This document shows, piece after piece, positions 7,891 through 19,874 of a stretch of 64,000 nucleotides of DNA; the first letter of the stretch is position 1, and each line of letters begins with the position of its first letter. The notes beneath the pieces were generated by a model, which saw only the letters and a list, made by a program, of their open reading frames with translations, ran no database searches and was not told the DNA's origin. The position numbers and the translations under genes are program-made. The stretch is from Streptomyces sp. NBC_01304. GTDB taxonomy: Bacteria; Actinomycetota; Actinomycetes; Streptomycetales; Streptomycetaceae. The DNA lies in NCBI RefSeq assembly GCF_035975855.1, contig NZ_CP109055.1, positions 7,936,001-8,000,000 on the forward strand, given 5' to 3'.

Positions 7891-8823
7891 ATGAGTGCGA
7901 TACGGGACGTTCACGAGCGGATCGTCGAGGCTCCGGCCGACGTCGTGGGGGCCTTGCTCGACCGCATCGCGGGCGCCGACGACCCGCTGTTTCCGACGCC
8001 GGCCTGGGGGCCGATGCGGCTCGACCGGCCGCTCGGCGTGGGCGCCGGTGGCGGGCACGGGTCCGTGCGGTACGCGGTCACGGAGTACGAGCCCGGCCGC
8101 CGCGTCCGCTTCGGCGGGACGCCGCCGCTCGTCGGGTTCCACCAGCTGACGGTCGAGCCGCGCGGGGAGGCGTGCCTGGTGCGGCACGAACTCGCAGTGG
8201 AAGTGGGCGGGTGGGAGCGCCTGTTGTGGGCCGTCGCCGTGATGCCCGTGCACCGGACGATGGTCGAGGAGATCTTCGACAACGCCGAGCGGGCCGCCAC
8301 CGGCAGCTGCGCGCGGCCCGTCCGGTGGTCACGCTGGGTGCGGCTGCTCAACAGGCTGACCTGGGACCGTACGGAAACGGTCGAGACCCCGTCCAGTGCC
8401 CGGCTGATCGCGGCCGCGATCGAGAGCCCCGGCTACGCGGACGCGTACCGCATGGAGCTGCGACCGGGAATGCCCCGCGAGCCGGCCGCCTGGACCGGGA
8501 TCCTGCGCGATGCCTTCCCCGTGCTCGCCGAGGAGGACGGCGAACTGCTGCTCGCCGTGGACACGGCGGGGCTCACGGCACGGGCATCGATCCTGGTGGA
8601 TGAGCGATACGTCACGCTCAGCACGGTCGTCCGGGCGGACAGCCTGCGCGGACGGCTCTACTGGGGGGTGGTCCGGCGGGGTCACCCCGTCATGGCCAAG
8701 GCCATGCTGCGGCGCACCCATCGCCGCCTCGCGCTGGCCGTCGCGAGCGCGGGAGAGCGGGCCGGATCGGTGGCGGGGAGGGCCGTCTCAGCAAATGGGC
8801 CGCGTAATGGACCGGGGCAATGA
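7891..8823 (+). CDS. SRPBCC/DUF2867-like protein of unknown function
   Basis: 310-residue soluble protein. The N-terminal half (MSAIRDVHERIVEAPADVV through FHQLTVEPRGEACLVRHEL) reads like a SRPBCC ligand-binding fold. The C-terminal half ends in RLYWGVVRRGHPVMAKAMLRR, which resembles the DUF2867 C-terminal segment. No catalytic motif is visible. ggagg at 7880-7884 supports the ATG. It is divergent from a TetR gene across a double palindrome, so it is probably induced when that repressor binds a small hydrophobic ligand. Domain assignments are from pattern memory. Confidence 0.75.
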   Translation: MSAIRDVHERIVEAPADVVGALLDRIAGADDPLFPTPAWGPMRLDRPLGVGAGGGHGSVRYAVTEYEPGRRVRFGGTPPLVGFHQLTVEPRGEACLVRHELAVEVGGWERLLWAVAVMPVHRTMVEEIFDNAERAATGSCARPVRWSRWVRLLNRLTWDRTETVETPSSARLIAAAIESPGYADAYRMELRPGMPREPAAWTGILRDAFPVLAEEDGELLLAVDTAGLTARASILVDERYVTLSTVVRADSLRGRLYWGVVRRGHPVMAKAMLRRTHRRLALAVASAGERAGSVAGRAVSANGPRNGPGQ

Positions 8824-10194
<1,371 letters not shown>

Positions 10195-10229
10195 GTCCGC
10201 ATGACTTCTTGATGAGTTCGTACGCAGCT

Positions 10230-10270
10230 GTGGGGCGCGGATCGATGTGATCCGCGCCCCACACTGCTTT
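10230..10270 (+). terminator. Terminator after aroH
   Basis: A perfect 14-bp stem (gtggggcgcggatc, loop gatgt) is followed by actgctttt. It closes the aroH transcript and insulates the iron-regulated gene downstream. Confidence 0.8.
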
Positions 10271-10290
10271 TGTACTCCGGCTGCGCCGGG

Positions 10291-10309
10291 TAAGGTTAGG
10301 TTAGCCTCA
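10291..10309 (+). promoter_or_regulatory. Iron box (DmdR1/IdeR-type operator) upstream of bfd
   Basis: The sequence taaggttaggttagcctca matches 15 of 19 positions of the actinobacterial IdeR/DmdR box as I remember it (ttaggttaggctaacctaa). It lies about 60 bases before the ferredoxin gene and would let an iron-loaded repressor shut that gene off. Confidence 0.75.
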
Positions 10310-10371
10310 CCGAAACATCGGGGACGGCGTTCCTGATCTGCCCTGATCTGCCTTGCCGGGAGGTGAACCGC

Positions 10372-10632
10372 GTGTACGTCTGCTCTTGCTTCGGGGTCAC
10401 CGACCAGCAGATCAAGCAGCACGCGGCTGACGGAGCCTGCACTCCGCGGCAGATAGCGTCCGCCTCCAAGGCCGGCACCGACTGCGGCTCTTGCGTACGC
10501 AGCATCCAGGCCCTGCTCGGCAGGGGCACGTGCCCGCGCCGTGAGCTCCTTGACCAGGGCAAGCCCGCGCTGGCCGCGGCCGTGGAGCTCGAAGAACTCG
10601 AAGAACTCGAAGCGCTGGAAGGCGCGGCCTAG
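10372..10632 (+). CDS. bfd: Bacterioferritin-associated ferredoxin
   Basis: Small [2Fe-2S] protein that helps release iron from bacterioferritin. Four Cys at 4, 6, 38 and 41 (VCSC and CGSC) form the cluster site of the Bfd/BFD-like family. The C-terminal tail is acidic with repeated Glu-Glu-Leu. The GTG at 10372 is chosen because gggagg lies 8 bases upstream. An iron box upstream fits expression under iron starvation. The stop codon overlaps the stop of the convergent bacterioferritin gene within a single CTAG. Confidence 0.9.
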   Translation: MYVCSCFGVTDQQIKQHAADGACTPRQIASASKAGTDCGSCVRSIQALLGRGTCPRRELLDQGKPALAAAVELEELEELEALEGAA

Positions 10633-11108
10633 CTCTCCGGCTGCTCGATCAGCTGGGCGATGTACAGCGGCTCACCGAGCTTCTCGATCAGCTCCAGCTG
10701 GGTGTCGAGATAGTCGATGTGGTGCTCTTCGTCTTCCAGGATGTCCTCGAAGATCCGGGCCGACGTCACGTCGCCCTTGCCGCGCATCACATCGATGCCG
10801 CGCTTCAGCCGGTCGATGGCCTCGACCTCGACCTGTCGGTCCGCCTGGAACATCTCGGTGACCGTCTGCCCGACGCGCACGTGGAACAGCCGCTGAACGT
10901 TCGGCAGGCCGTCGAGGAACAGGATGCGTTCCATGAGGCGGTCCGCGTGCTTCATCTCATCGATGGACTCGGCCTTGGTGTACTTCGCCAGCTTGGTCCA
11001 GCCGTTGTTGTCCTGGATCCGGTAATGCAGCCAGTACTGATTGATGGCTGTGAGCTCGCCCGTGAGCTGCTCGTTGAGGAATTCGATGATCTCGGGGTCG
11101 CCCTGCAT
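10629..11108 (-). CDS. bfr: Bacterioferritin
   Basis: Haem-containing iron storage protein, assembling as a 24-mer cage in the cytoplasm. The 159-residue chain has the full ferroxidase set (Glu18, Glu51, His54, Glu94, Glu127, His130) and Met52, the haem ligand. Start ATG has ggaagga upstream. It converges on bfd, and both stop codons fall in the same CTAG, so transcripts probably overlap at their 3' ends. One protein stores iron and the other releases it. Confidence 0.96.
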   Translation of the reverse strand: MQGDPEIIEFLNEQLTGELTAINQYWLHYRIQDNNGWTKLAKYTKAESIDEMKHADRLMERILFLDGLPNVQRLFHVRVGQTVTEMFQADRQVEVEAIDRLKRGIDVMRGKGDVTSARIFEDILEDEEHHIDYLDTQLELIEKLGEPLYIAQLIEQPES

Positions 11109-11263
11109 CGCAGAGGCTCCTTCCAAGTACGTAACGGGGGCAGGTGCGCCGAATCTTTGCACCGGCCCCAAGAGGCGTCCAGTAAGTGCACGCTTAGTAG
11201 GAGTTGCCCGAATCGGTGCAGACCTGGTCACGTCCACCCTCCGGGGGCTGTCATCATGGAGAC

Positions 11264-11887
11264 ATGGGTCAGCCGGAAAGCCGCGAATCGGAGCAGTCGG
11301 AGCTTCCTCCGGGACAGCGGATCCAGCGGGGCTGGCCGGTCACCCACTACGGCCCGGTGCCCAAGTTCCGCCCGGAGCGCTGGGAGTTCAGGGTTTTCGG
11401 CGCGACCGCCGACGGGGACAAGCGCTGCTGGACGCACGAGGAGTTCTCGACCCTGCCGTACGCCACGGTTCTAGCCGATCTCCACTGCGTCACCAAGTTC
11501 TCCATGCTTGGCGCCGAATGGGGCGGCGTACCGGCCGCCGCACTGCTCGACCTGGCGCCGCCCGCTCCCGATGTCACCCATGTGATGGTCTGGGCCGAGT
11601 ACGGCTTCAGCTCCAACCTGCGCCTCGCCGACTTCGCGGCCGAGCACACGATCTTCGCCACCCATCGGGACGGTGAGCTGCTCACCGCGGAGCACGGCTT
11701 TCCGCTGCGGCTCGTGGTGCCGCACCTGTACGCCTGGAAGGGCCCCAAGTGGGTGCGCGGCATCGAGTACATGACCGCCGACCGCCGGGGCTTCTGGGAG
11801 GAGCGCGGCTATCACAACATCGGCGACCCCTGGCGTGAGCAGCGGTACTCCTATCAGGAGGAGCCGGGCGACGGCCCCGAGCTGTAG
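11264..11887 (+). CDS. Sulfite oxidase-like molybdopterin-dependent oxidoreductase
   Basis: 207-residue protein matching the molybdopterin-binding core of the sulfite oxidase family. The presumed Mo-ligating Cys is in DLHCVTKFSMLGAEWGG, and the family segment PLRLVVPHLYAWKGPKWVRGIEYM is intact. There is no signal peptide and no haem domain, so it is probably cytoplasmic with an unknown substrate. ATG at 11264 was chosen as the first Met before the conserved part; upstream codons read poorly. Convergent with the DUF4396 gene; a hairpin separates them. Confidence 0.85.
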   Translation: MGQPESRESEQSELPPGQRIQRGWPVTHYGPVPKFRPERWEFRVFGATADGDKRCWTHEEFSTLPYATVLADLHCVTKFSMLGAEWGGVPAAALLDLAPPAPDVTHVMVWAEYGFSSNLRLADFAAEHTIFATHRDGELLTAEHGFPLRLVVPHLYAWKGPKWVRGIEYMTADRRGFWEERGYHNIGDPWREQRYSYQEEPGDGPEL

Positions 11888-11895
11888 GCATGGCG

Positions 11896-11926
11896 AAGGC
11901 CCGGAGCCGTAGTGGCCCCGGGCCTT
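11896..11926. terminator. Hairpin between convergent genes
   Basis: Nine-bp arms aaggcccgg and ccgggcctt with a 13-base loop follow the molybdoenzyme stop codon. There is no U-tract, so termination strength is uncertain; it may serve both strands. Confidence 0.5.
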
Positions 11927-11964
11927 GGTCGGCACGCCGGTGAAGCTGTCTTCCTGGCGGTTCC

Positions 11965-12534
11965 TCAGTGGTGGTACTGGTGGACCACCGCGTGACCCTT
12001 GCCGCGGCCGATCATCCACTTGTTGACCGGGGTCGTGATCACGAACGCCGCGGCCAGTGCGATGGCCAGGACGATCCAGAACTTGGCGTCCGCGAGGTGG
12101 GCGTCCATGGCGCCCGGCCACAGCGCGATCACCCCGTTGTCGATCAGCTCCATCACCGCGATCGACAGGGTGTCCGCGGCGAGCGCGACCCGGAACGCGG
12201 TCTTGAAGTCGACGCCTGCGCTGAGGATGCCGCGCAGGGTGAGGGCGTAGCCGAAGAAGAAGGCCAGGATGATCGCGAGGATCATCGTCTGCATGTTGCT
12301 CCAGCCGAGCGCGGTGCCGATGATCATGCCGAGCACCTCGCCGATGGCGCACCCGGTGAGGCAGTGCAGGGTCGCCTGGGCGGCCATGCGCCAGCTGACC
12401 TTGCCGCCTTCCGCCCCGTGGTGGGCGTGGTGGCCCTCGTGACCTTCGTGGCCGTGGTGCTCGTGGCCCTCGTGAGCGGTGTGGTCTCCGTGGCCCGCGT
12501 GGTTCGTGTGCTCGGTGTGCGTTTCGTGCTGCAT
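11965..12534 (-). CDS. DUF4396 membrane protein with His-rich N-terminus
   Basis: 189 residues. The first 42 are an extreme His/Gly/Glu stretch (for example HEGHEHHGHEGHEGHHAHH), a metal-binding composition, and the remainder has about four hydrophobic segments typical of DUF4396 (LHCLTGCAIGEVLGMIIG; ILAIILAFFFGYALTL; FWIVLAIALAAAFVI). A CsoR-type operator lies about 50-65 bases upstream, so I infer copper-induced expression and a role in copper handling. Biochemical function is not established for the family. Composition of the N-terminus contrasts with all neighbours. Confidence 0.85.
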   Translation of the reverse strand: MQHETHTEHTNHAGHGDHTAHEGHEHHGHEGHEGHHAHHGAEGGKVSWRMAAQATLHCLTGCAIGEVLGMIIGTALGWSNMQTMILAIILAFFFGYALTLRGILSAGVDFKTAFRVALAADTLSIAVMELIDNGVIALWPGAMDAHLADAKFWIVLAIALAAAFVITTPVNKWMIGRGKGHAVVHQYHH

Positions 12535-12585
12535 GAGAAAGCCCCCAACGTCAGGTAGCGGTTCCTGCCGACAGCAAGAACCATA

Positions 12586-12600
12586 TACCCCCTGGGGGTA
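12586..12600 (-). promoter_or_regulatory. CsoR-type copper operator
   Basis: The palindrome taccccc-t-gggggta, set in an at-rich flank (atata on the left), matches the GC-rich palindromes bound by CsoR copper repressors in Streptomyces. It sits in the promoter region of the His-rich DUF4396 gene. Confidence 0.75.
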
Positions 12601-12626
12601 CCTATCAAGGGCTGGCCCGACGGCCT

Positions 12627-13496
12627 TCAGTGATCGCGGAGCTCCTTCAGCCGGGCCACGTCCGCCGCATGCCCGGCCTTGCCGCCGGGCGTCTCGATGA
12701 TCAGCGGTACGCCGACGGTCGCGGGGTGCTCGAAGAGCTCGCGGAAGGGCGCCTCGCCGATGTGGCCGGAGCCGATGTTCTCGTGGCGGTCCTTGTGCGC
12801 GCCGACCACGTCCTTGGAGTCATTGGCGTGGATCAGCTTGAGGCGTCCCTCGCCGACCGTGTCCACCAGCAGGTCGAGGGTCTGCTTCATCCCGCCGGGC
12901 CCGGCCAGGTCGTGGCCCGCCGCGTAGATGTGGCAGGTGTCGAGGCAGATGCCGAGCTTCGGGTGGGAGTCGAGCGCCTCGAAGTACGGGCCGAAGTCCC
13001 AGGTGCGGGAGCAGAGCGAGAAGCCCTGCCCGGCGGTCGACTCGAGCAGCAGGAACGGATCGTCGTCGTGCGTCAGCTCATCCAGCAGGGGCAGCATGTG
13101 GTCGCGTACCTGCTGGAACGCGATACTACGGTCGCGGCCGCCGGTCGCCGAGCCGGTGTGCACGACTACCCCAAGTGCGCCGATCTCCCGGCCTCGGCGC
13201 AGCGAATGGCGCAGCGATTCCACGGACTTCTCGACGGTGGCCTCGGTGTGCGAACCGAAGTTGATCAGATACGGGGCGTGCACCCAGGCCGGGATCTGTT
13301 CGGCGGCGCAGGCCGCGCGGAACTCCTCGTCCTGCTGGGGACTGCCCACGGGTGTGGCCCAGCCGCGCGGGTTGGCGACGAAGACCTGGACGGTCTCGGC
13401 GCCCATTTCACGCGCGTACGACAGACCGACCTTGGACAGTCCGCCGGCCACGGGGACATGGCCGCCGACGGGGTTACGGGTTCTCTTGCTGCTCAC
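12627..13496 (-). CDS. nfo: Endonuclease IV (AP endonuclease family 2)
   Basis: Cleaves DNA at abasic sites during base excision repair; a TIM-barrel enzyme with three zinc ions. Recognisable metal-site segments are LLESTAGQG, GICLDTCHIYAAGHD and LIHANDSK, in the family order over 289 residues. The GTG start is preceded by a ggcgg stretch. Its own promoter region faces the end of the kinase gene. Bfr, copper-linked DUF4396 and this repair enzyme are neighbours, but nothing shows co-regulation. Confidence 0.9.
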   Translation of the reverse strand: MSSKRTRNPVGGHVPVAGGLSKVGLSYAREMGAETVQVFVANPRGWATPVGSPQQDEEFRAACAAEQIPAWVHAPYLINFGSHTEATVEKSVESLRHSLRRGREIGALGVVVHTGSATGGRDRSIAFQQVRDHMLPLLDELTHDDDPFLLLESTAGQGFSLCSRTWDFGPYFEALDSHPKLGICLDTCHIYAAGHDLAGPGGMKQTLDLLVDTVGEGRLKLIHANDSKDVVGAHKDRHENIGSGHIGEAPFRELFEHPATVGVPLIIETPGGKAGHAADVARLKELRDH

Positions 13497-13550
13497 GCCG
13501 CCAAGGGTGGCACGGCGCCGGACGTGCCCGCGCCGCGCCCCCTGACCTCG

Positions 13551-15539
13551 CTAAATGCCCTTGATCTTCAGGGTGATCGTGCTGCCTTCCGGGGCCTCCT
13601 CGCCGCCCTCGACGGACTGGCCGGTGACCTCGTCACCGAGGAACGGGAAGCTCTGGTCGATGTCGACCTTGAAGCCCGCGGCGGTCAACTCGGCCGTGGC
13701 GTCGTCCTTGGACTTGCCGACCACGTCCGGGACCTCGATCATCCGCGGGCCCTTGGAGACGGTCAGCGTGACCTTGTCGCCACGGGCCAACTGGGCGGCC
13801 TCACCGGGGTGCTGGCGCGCGATGGTGCCGGCCTCCTCCTCGGAGAAGACCCGCTCGGTCTCGACCTCGGCCTTCAGGCCCTCCTCCTGAAGGGCCGCCT
13901 TCGCGTCCTCCACGGATTCGCCGATCACGTCCGGCACCTCGATCGGGGCGCCCTTGCTGACGACCAGAGCGATCGCGGCGCCGCCCTTGAGCTTGGTGCC
14001 GACCGGCGGGTCCGTGCTGATCACGGAGCCCTGCGGGATCTCCTCGCTGAACGCGCGGGTCACCTTCCCGGGTGCGAGTCCCTTGCTCTTGAGCTGTTTC
14101 CTGGCCTTGTCCAGCGGGACGTTCTTCAGCTCCGGCACGGGCACGATCTCCGGGCCCTTGGAGAGCGTCAGTGTCACCTTGCCGTTGTCCCGGATGCGGG
14201 CGCCCTGGCCGGGGTCGCTGTCCATGACGGTGCCGGGCTTGTAGGTGTCGCTGAACGCCTCTTTCACCTCGCGCACGTCGAGGCCGGCCTTCTCCAACTG
14301 CTGCCTGGCCTGGGCCTCACTCTTGCTGAGCAGGTACGGGACCTGGGTGAACTGGCCGGAGTTGATGTACCAGACGCCGGTGCCGATCCCGAGCGCCAGG
14401 ACGACCGCCGCGATGATCGCGAGCACGGACCGACGGGGGCCGCGTCGCGTGGGTGCGCCGTGCGCGGCGGTGGGGGCTCCGGGCGGCGCGGTGGGCGGCA
14501 TCTCCAGGCGGCTGGTGCGGTTGAGCTGCTGCTCCTGGGCCTGGGCCTGGGCATGAGCCGACTGTGCGGGCTGCTCGCCGGGGAGCGGGCGCGGCACGGT
14601 GGTGGCGCCCACGCGCGGGATCACGCTCGTACGGTCCTCGGCATTGCTGTGGTCGTCGGCGACGGCGCCCGGCGGTATGGCGTCCAACTGCTCGTCGGTC
14701 AGGGCGGCGCGGGCCTGCCTGGCCTGGCCGAGCAGCGCCACCGCGTCGTGCGGGCGCAGCTCGGCATTGCGCGCGGTGGCGCTCGCGACGAGCTCGTCCA
14801 GCTCGTACGGGAGGCCGGGCACGGAGGCCGACGGCGGGGCGACGTCCTCATGAAGGTGCCGGTAGAGGACCTGCGCGGGGGAGTCGCCGGAGTGCGGCTT
14901 GGCGCCGGTCAGCATCTCGTAGAGGACGACACCGCACGCGTACACGTCCACGCGCGGGTCGGCGACGCCGTGCTCGATCTGCTCGGGCGCCAGGTAGGAG
15001 ACCGTGCCGAGGATGGCGCCGGTGGTGTTGGTGACCGTGTCCACGGCGCGTACGAGACCGAAGTCGGCGACCTTGACCCGGCCGTCGTCCCCTATCAGGA
15101 CGTTCTCCGGCTTCATGTCGCGGTGCACGAAGCCCGCGCGGTGGGCGGCGCCGAGCGCGGCGAGCACCGGCTCCAGGATGTCCAGGGCGGCCCGCGGCTG
15201 CAGGGCGCCGCGCTCGCGGAGCACGTCGCGCAGGGTGCAGCCGGCGATGTACTCCATCGCCAGATAGACGTACGCGCCGTCCGCGCCCTGGTCGTACACC
15301 CCGACCACATTGGGGTGCGCGAGGTGCGCCACCGACTTGGCCTCGCGGATGAAGCGCTCCACGAAGGAGACGTCAGCGGCGAGCGTCGGGTGCATCACCT
15401 TGAGGGCGAGCACCCGGTCGAGGCGGGTGTCCACGGCCCGGTAGACCGTGGCCATGCCGCCGACGGCTACGCGCGCGTCGACGCGGTAGCGGCCGTCCAG
15501 TATCTGGCCGACGAGCGGGTCCTGAAGGGTCGTGTCCAC
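13551..15539 (-). CDS. Ser/Thr protein kinase with four PASTA domains (PknB/PknL type)
   Basis: Transmembrane signalling kinase of 662 residues. The kinase domain (about 16-280) has Lys47, HRDMKPEN with catalytic Asp141, DFG at 159-161 and an activation loop with Thr residues (VTNTTG). A Pro/Ala/Gln-rich juxtamembrane linker leads to one membrane helix (about 371-391). Outside the cell are four PASTA repeats (395-662), which bind muropeptides or lipid II in related kinases. Start GTG is the only one that keeps the N-terminus short. S. coelicolor PkaF (SCO2110) has this position. Mycobacterial PknL sits in the syntenic place but lacks PASTA repeats. Confidence 0.93.
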   Translation of the reverse strand: MDTTLQDPLVGQILDGRYRVDARVAVGGMATVYRAVDTRLDRVLALKVMHPTLAADVSFVERFIREAKSVAHLAHPNVVGVYDQGADGAYVYLAMEYIAGCTLRDVLRERGALQPRAALDILEPVLAALGAAHRAGFVHRDMKPENVLIGDDGRVKVADFGLVRAVDTVTNTTGAILGTVSYLAPEQIEHGVADPRVDVYACGVVLYEMLTGAKPHSGDSPAQVLYRHLHEDVAPPSASVPGLPYELDELVASATARNAELRPHDAVALLGQARQARAALTDEQLDAIPPGAVADDHSNAEDRTSVIPRVGATTVPRPLPGEQPAQSAHAQAQAQEQQLNRTSRLEMPPTAPPGAPTAAHGAPTRRGPRRSVLAIIAAVVLALGIGTGVWYINSGQFTQVPYLLSKSEAQARQQLEKAGLDVREVKEAFSDTYKPGTVMDSDPGQGARIRDNGKVTLTLSKGPEIVPVPELKNVPLDKARKQLKSKGLAPGKVTRAFSEEIPQGSVISTDPPVGTKLKGGAAIALVVSKGAPIEVPDVIGESVEDAKAALQEEGLKAEVETERVFSEEEAGTIARQHPGEAAQLARGDKVTLTVSKGPRMIEVPDVVGKSKDDATAELTAAGFKVDIDQSFPFLGDEVTGQSVEGGEEAPEGSTITLKIKGI

Positions 15540-15633
15540 GCGCAGATTCTACGAGCGAGCGCTGACACCCCTTACCGGCCGGGGGAATCCGGGGCAGGAC
15601 TGAAGCAGAGCTGTGACCTGCCCCACCCCCTGC

Positions 15634-15671
15634 ACCCGGTCCCTACTCCTGTACCCGGTCCCTACTCCCGT
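15634..15671. repeat. Two tandem 19-bp repeats upstream of the kinase gene
   Basis: acccggtccctactcctgt is followed directly by the same unit with one change, then a partial third copy. The repeat lies between the start of the kinase gene and the end of thiG, in the likely kinase promoter region. Function unknown. Confidence 0.6.
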
Positions 15672-15691
15672 ATCCGGTCGCACGGCCGTGC

Positions 15692-17918
<2,227 letters not shown>

Positions 17919-17932
17919 GGGTGTCCAGCCCC

Positions 17933-18026
17933 TCCCTTCGCCGGCATGACCCGGATCAGGTTCGTACGGTCGGAGGCGACCGAGCCTCCCTCTCAGCCCG
18001 GTGCTTCCGGGCTCCCGCGTGTGGTC
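17933..18026 (-). promoter_or_regulatory. TPP riboswitch
   Basis: Reading the minus strand, the leader of thiO contains the conserved TPP (THI element) blocks in order: gggctgagaggg, then gaacctgatccgggtcatgccg, then gcgaaggga just before the gene. Thiamine pyrophosphate binding would hide the ribosome site (gggaggggc), giving translational shut-off of thiO-thiS-thiG. Confidence 0.92.
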
Positions 18027-18080
18027 TACGTTGGCCACCCTAGCCCGTCGCCCTTGCCCCCTTGAAGGGAGCCAGCCCCT

Positions 18081-18422
18081 ATGGCCCGCTCGCTGGACGG
18101 ACTCGTCCTGGCCCCGGTCGCCGACCAAGCGCCTGGTCAGGTGGGTACGCGGACACGGTTCACGTACCACGAGCTGGACGGCGCGATCTGGGCCGAGTAC
18201 GCGGGTGGTGACGTCGTACGCGGCCATCTCGTCGGCACGCGCGCGGGGGACCGGATCGACTTCCGGTACGTCCAGTTGAAGCGCGACGGCGAGACCGCGT
18301 CCGGGCACTGCGTCTCCGAGGTGGTGGAGCTTCCCGACGGGCGGATCCGGCTCGACGAGACCTGGGAGTGGGAGTCGCGGCAGGGCAGCGGCACGAGTGT
18401 CGTGGAGGAGCTGCCGAGCTGA
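18081..18422 (+). CDS. Conserved hypothetical protein
   Basis: 113-residue protein of unknown function, divergent from the thiO riboswitch leader. The sequence is rich in beta-strand patterns (FTYHELDGAIWAEYAGGDVVRGHLVG; IDFRYVQLKRDG; RIRLDETWEWES), compatible with a small beta-barrel. No catalytic motif or membrane segment is seen. ATG has gaagggag upstream. Homologues are found in many actinomycetes in my recollection, without known function. Confidence 0.8.
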   Translation: MARSLDGLVLAPVADQAPGQVGTRTRFTYHELDGAIWAEYAGGDVVRGHLVGTRAGDRIDFRYVQLKRDGETASGHCVSEVVELPDGRIRLDETWEWESRQGSGTSVVEELPS

Positions 18423-18493
18423 TGACGGTCGCCGGGGGCGATCGCCGGGTGGTGTGCAGGAGGTCACGCCCCGACCTCGGGCAACTCCCCTAC

Positions 18494-18508
18494 CTGACGG
18501 ACCGTCAG
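18494..18508. promoter_or_regulatory. Palindromic operator ctgacgg-a-ccgtcag
   Basis: A perfect 7-bp inverted repeat around one base lies 18 bases before the flavoprotein start codon. It resembles TetR-type operators of the tgacgg-ccgtca form. No cognate regulator is encoded next to it. Confidence 0.6.
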
Positions 18509-18525
18509 TTGTTTATGGTGATCGG

Positions 18526-19767
18526 GTGAGCGAGCAGACGCAGCAAGGCGAGCGGCAGGACGCGCGGCACGTGGTCATCGTCGGCGCGGGCATGGCCGGC
18601 GTACAGACCGCGGTGGCCCTGCGCGAACGGGGCTTCACCGGCGCGGTCACGCTGATCGGCGCCGAACCGCACCAGCCCTACGACCGGCCCCCGCTGTCCA
18701 AGGCGGTGCTGCTCGGCAAGGCCGAGGGGTCCGCCTTCGACGTCGACTTCGAGCAGCTCGGCGTGGAGCTGCGGCTGGGGCGCGAGGTGACGGGCGTACG
18801 CCCCGCCGCGCATCAGCTGGACACCCCTGAGGGCCCGGTCGACTACGACGTCCTTGTCGCCGCCACCGGGGCCGAGCCCCTGCGGCTGCCGGGCACGGAG
18901 GGTGTGCCGGGGGTGCACCTGCTGCGCACCCTCGACGACGCGGAGCGGCTGAAGCCCGTGCTCGCCGAGCAGCACGACATCGTGGTCGTCGGGGCGGGCT
19001 GGATCGGCGCCGAATTCGCCACCGCGGCGCGCGAGGCGGGGTGTGCCGTCACGGTCGTCGAGGCCGCGGACCGGCCGCTCGCCGGGGCGCTGCCCGCGGA
19101 GGTCGCAGCTCCGATGGCGGCCTGGTACGCGGGGGCGGGAGCCGAACTGCGCACTCTCGCGCGCGTGCAGGGCATCGAGCCCGGCGCCGTGATCCTCGAC
19201 GACGGCACCCGGCTGCCCGCCGGCGCGGTGGTCGTCGGCATCGGCGCCCGCCCCGCCACCGGCTGGCTCGACGGCTCGGGCATCGAGCTGGGCCCCGACG
19301 GAGCGATCGTCGCCGACGCCTCCCTGGCCACCTCGGCCCCCGACGTCTACGCGGTCGGCGACTGCGCCTCGTTCCCCTCGGCCCGTTACGGCGAGCGGCT
19401 GCTCGTCCACCACTGGGACAACGCCCTGCAGGGGCCGCGCACGGTCGCGGCGAACATCGTCGGCGCCACGGGGCCCGAGCCGGAGACGTACGACCCGGTC
19501 CCGTACTTCTGGTCGGAGCAGTTCGGCCGCTTCGTCCAGTACGCAGGGCATCACGGGGCCGCCGACACCCAGGTGTGGCGCGGCGACCCCGCGACCCCCG
19601 CCTGGTCGGTGTGCTGGCTGCGCGAGGGCGCCCTGGTCGGCGTCCTTGCGGTGGGGCGACCGCGGGACCTGGCGCAGGGGCGTCGGCTGATCGAGTCGGG
19701 GGCGAAGCTGTCGGCGGAGCGGTTGGCCGATCCTTCGGTGCCGCTCAAGAGCGCGTTGGAAAGCTAG
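18526..19767 (+). CDS. FAD/NAD-dependent ferredoxin reductase-like oxidoreductase
   Basis: 413-residue flavoprotein of the pyridine nucleotide-disulfide type without redox cysteines. An FAD-binding motif (VVIVGAGMAGVQTAVAL) is near the N-terminus, an NAD-binding motif (VVVGAGWIGAEFATAAREAG) near residue 155, and the second FAD segment (VYAVGDCASF) near residue 280, followed by a reductase C-terminal domain. Such enzymes pass electrons from NADH to ferredoxins that serve cytochromes P450; no P450 is nearby. GTG start chosen because it directly follows the palindrome and gives the family N-terminus. Confidence 0.88.
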   Translation: MSEQTQQGERQDARHVVIVGAGMAGVQTAVALRERGFTGAVTLIGAEPHQPYDRPPLSKAVLLGKAEGSAFDVDFEQLGVELRLGREVTGVRPAAHQLDTPEGPVDYDVLVAATGAEPLRLPGTEGVPGVHLLRTLDDAERLKPVLAEQHDIVVVGAGWIGAEFATAAREAGCAVTVVEAADRPLAGALPAEVAAPMAAWYAGAGAELRTLARVQGIEPGAVILDDGTRLPAGAVVVGIGARPATGWLDGSGIELGPDGAIVADASLATSAPDVYAVGDCASFPSARYGERLLVHHWDNALQGPRTVAANIVGATGPEPETYDPVPYFWSEQFGRFVQYAGHHGAADTQVWRGDPATPAWSVCWLREGALVGVLAVGRPRDLAQGRRLIESGAKLSAERLADPSVPLKSALES

Positions 19768-19874
19768 GCGGCACGGCCTTCGGGCCTTCGGGGAGCCGGG
19801 TCGGGTGGCTGTCGTACGGCCTGTGGACGGCTGCCAGGTACCGACTGTCAGTCCGGGATGGCAGTCTTGTCCAT

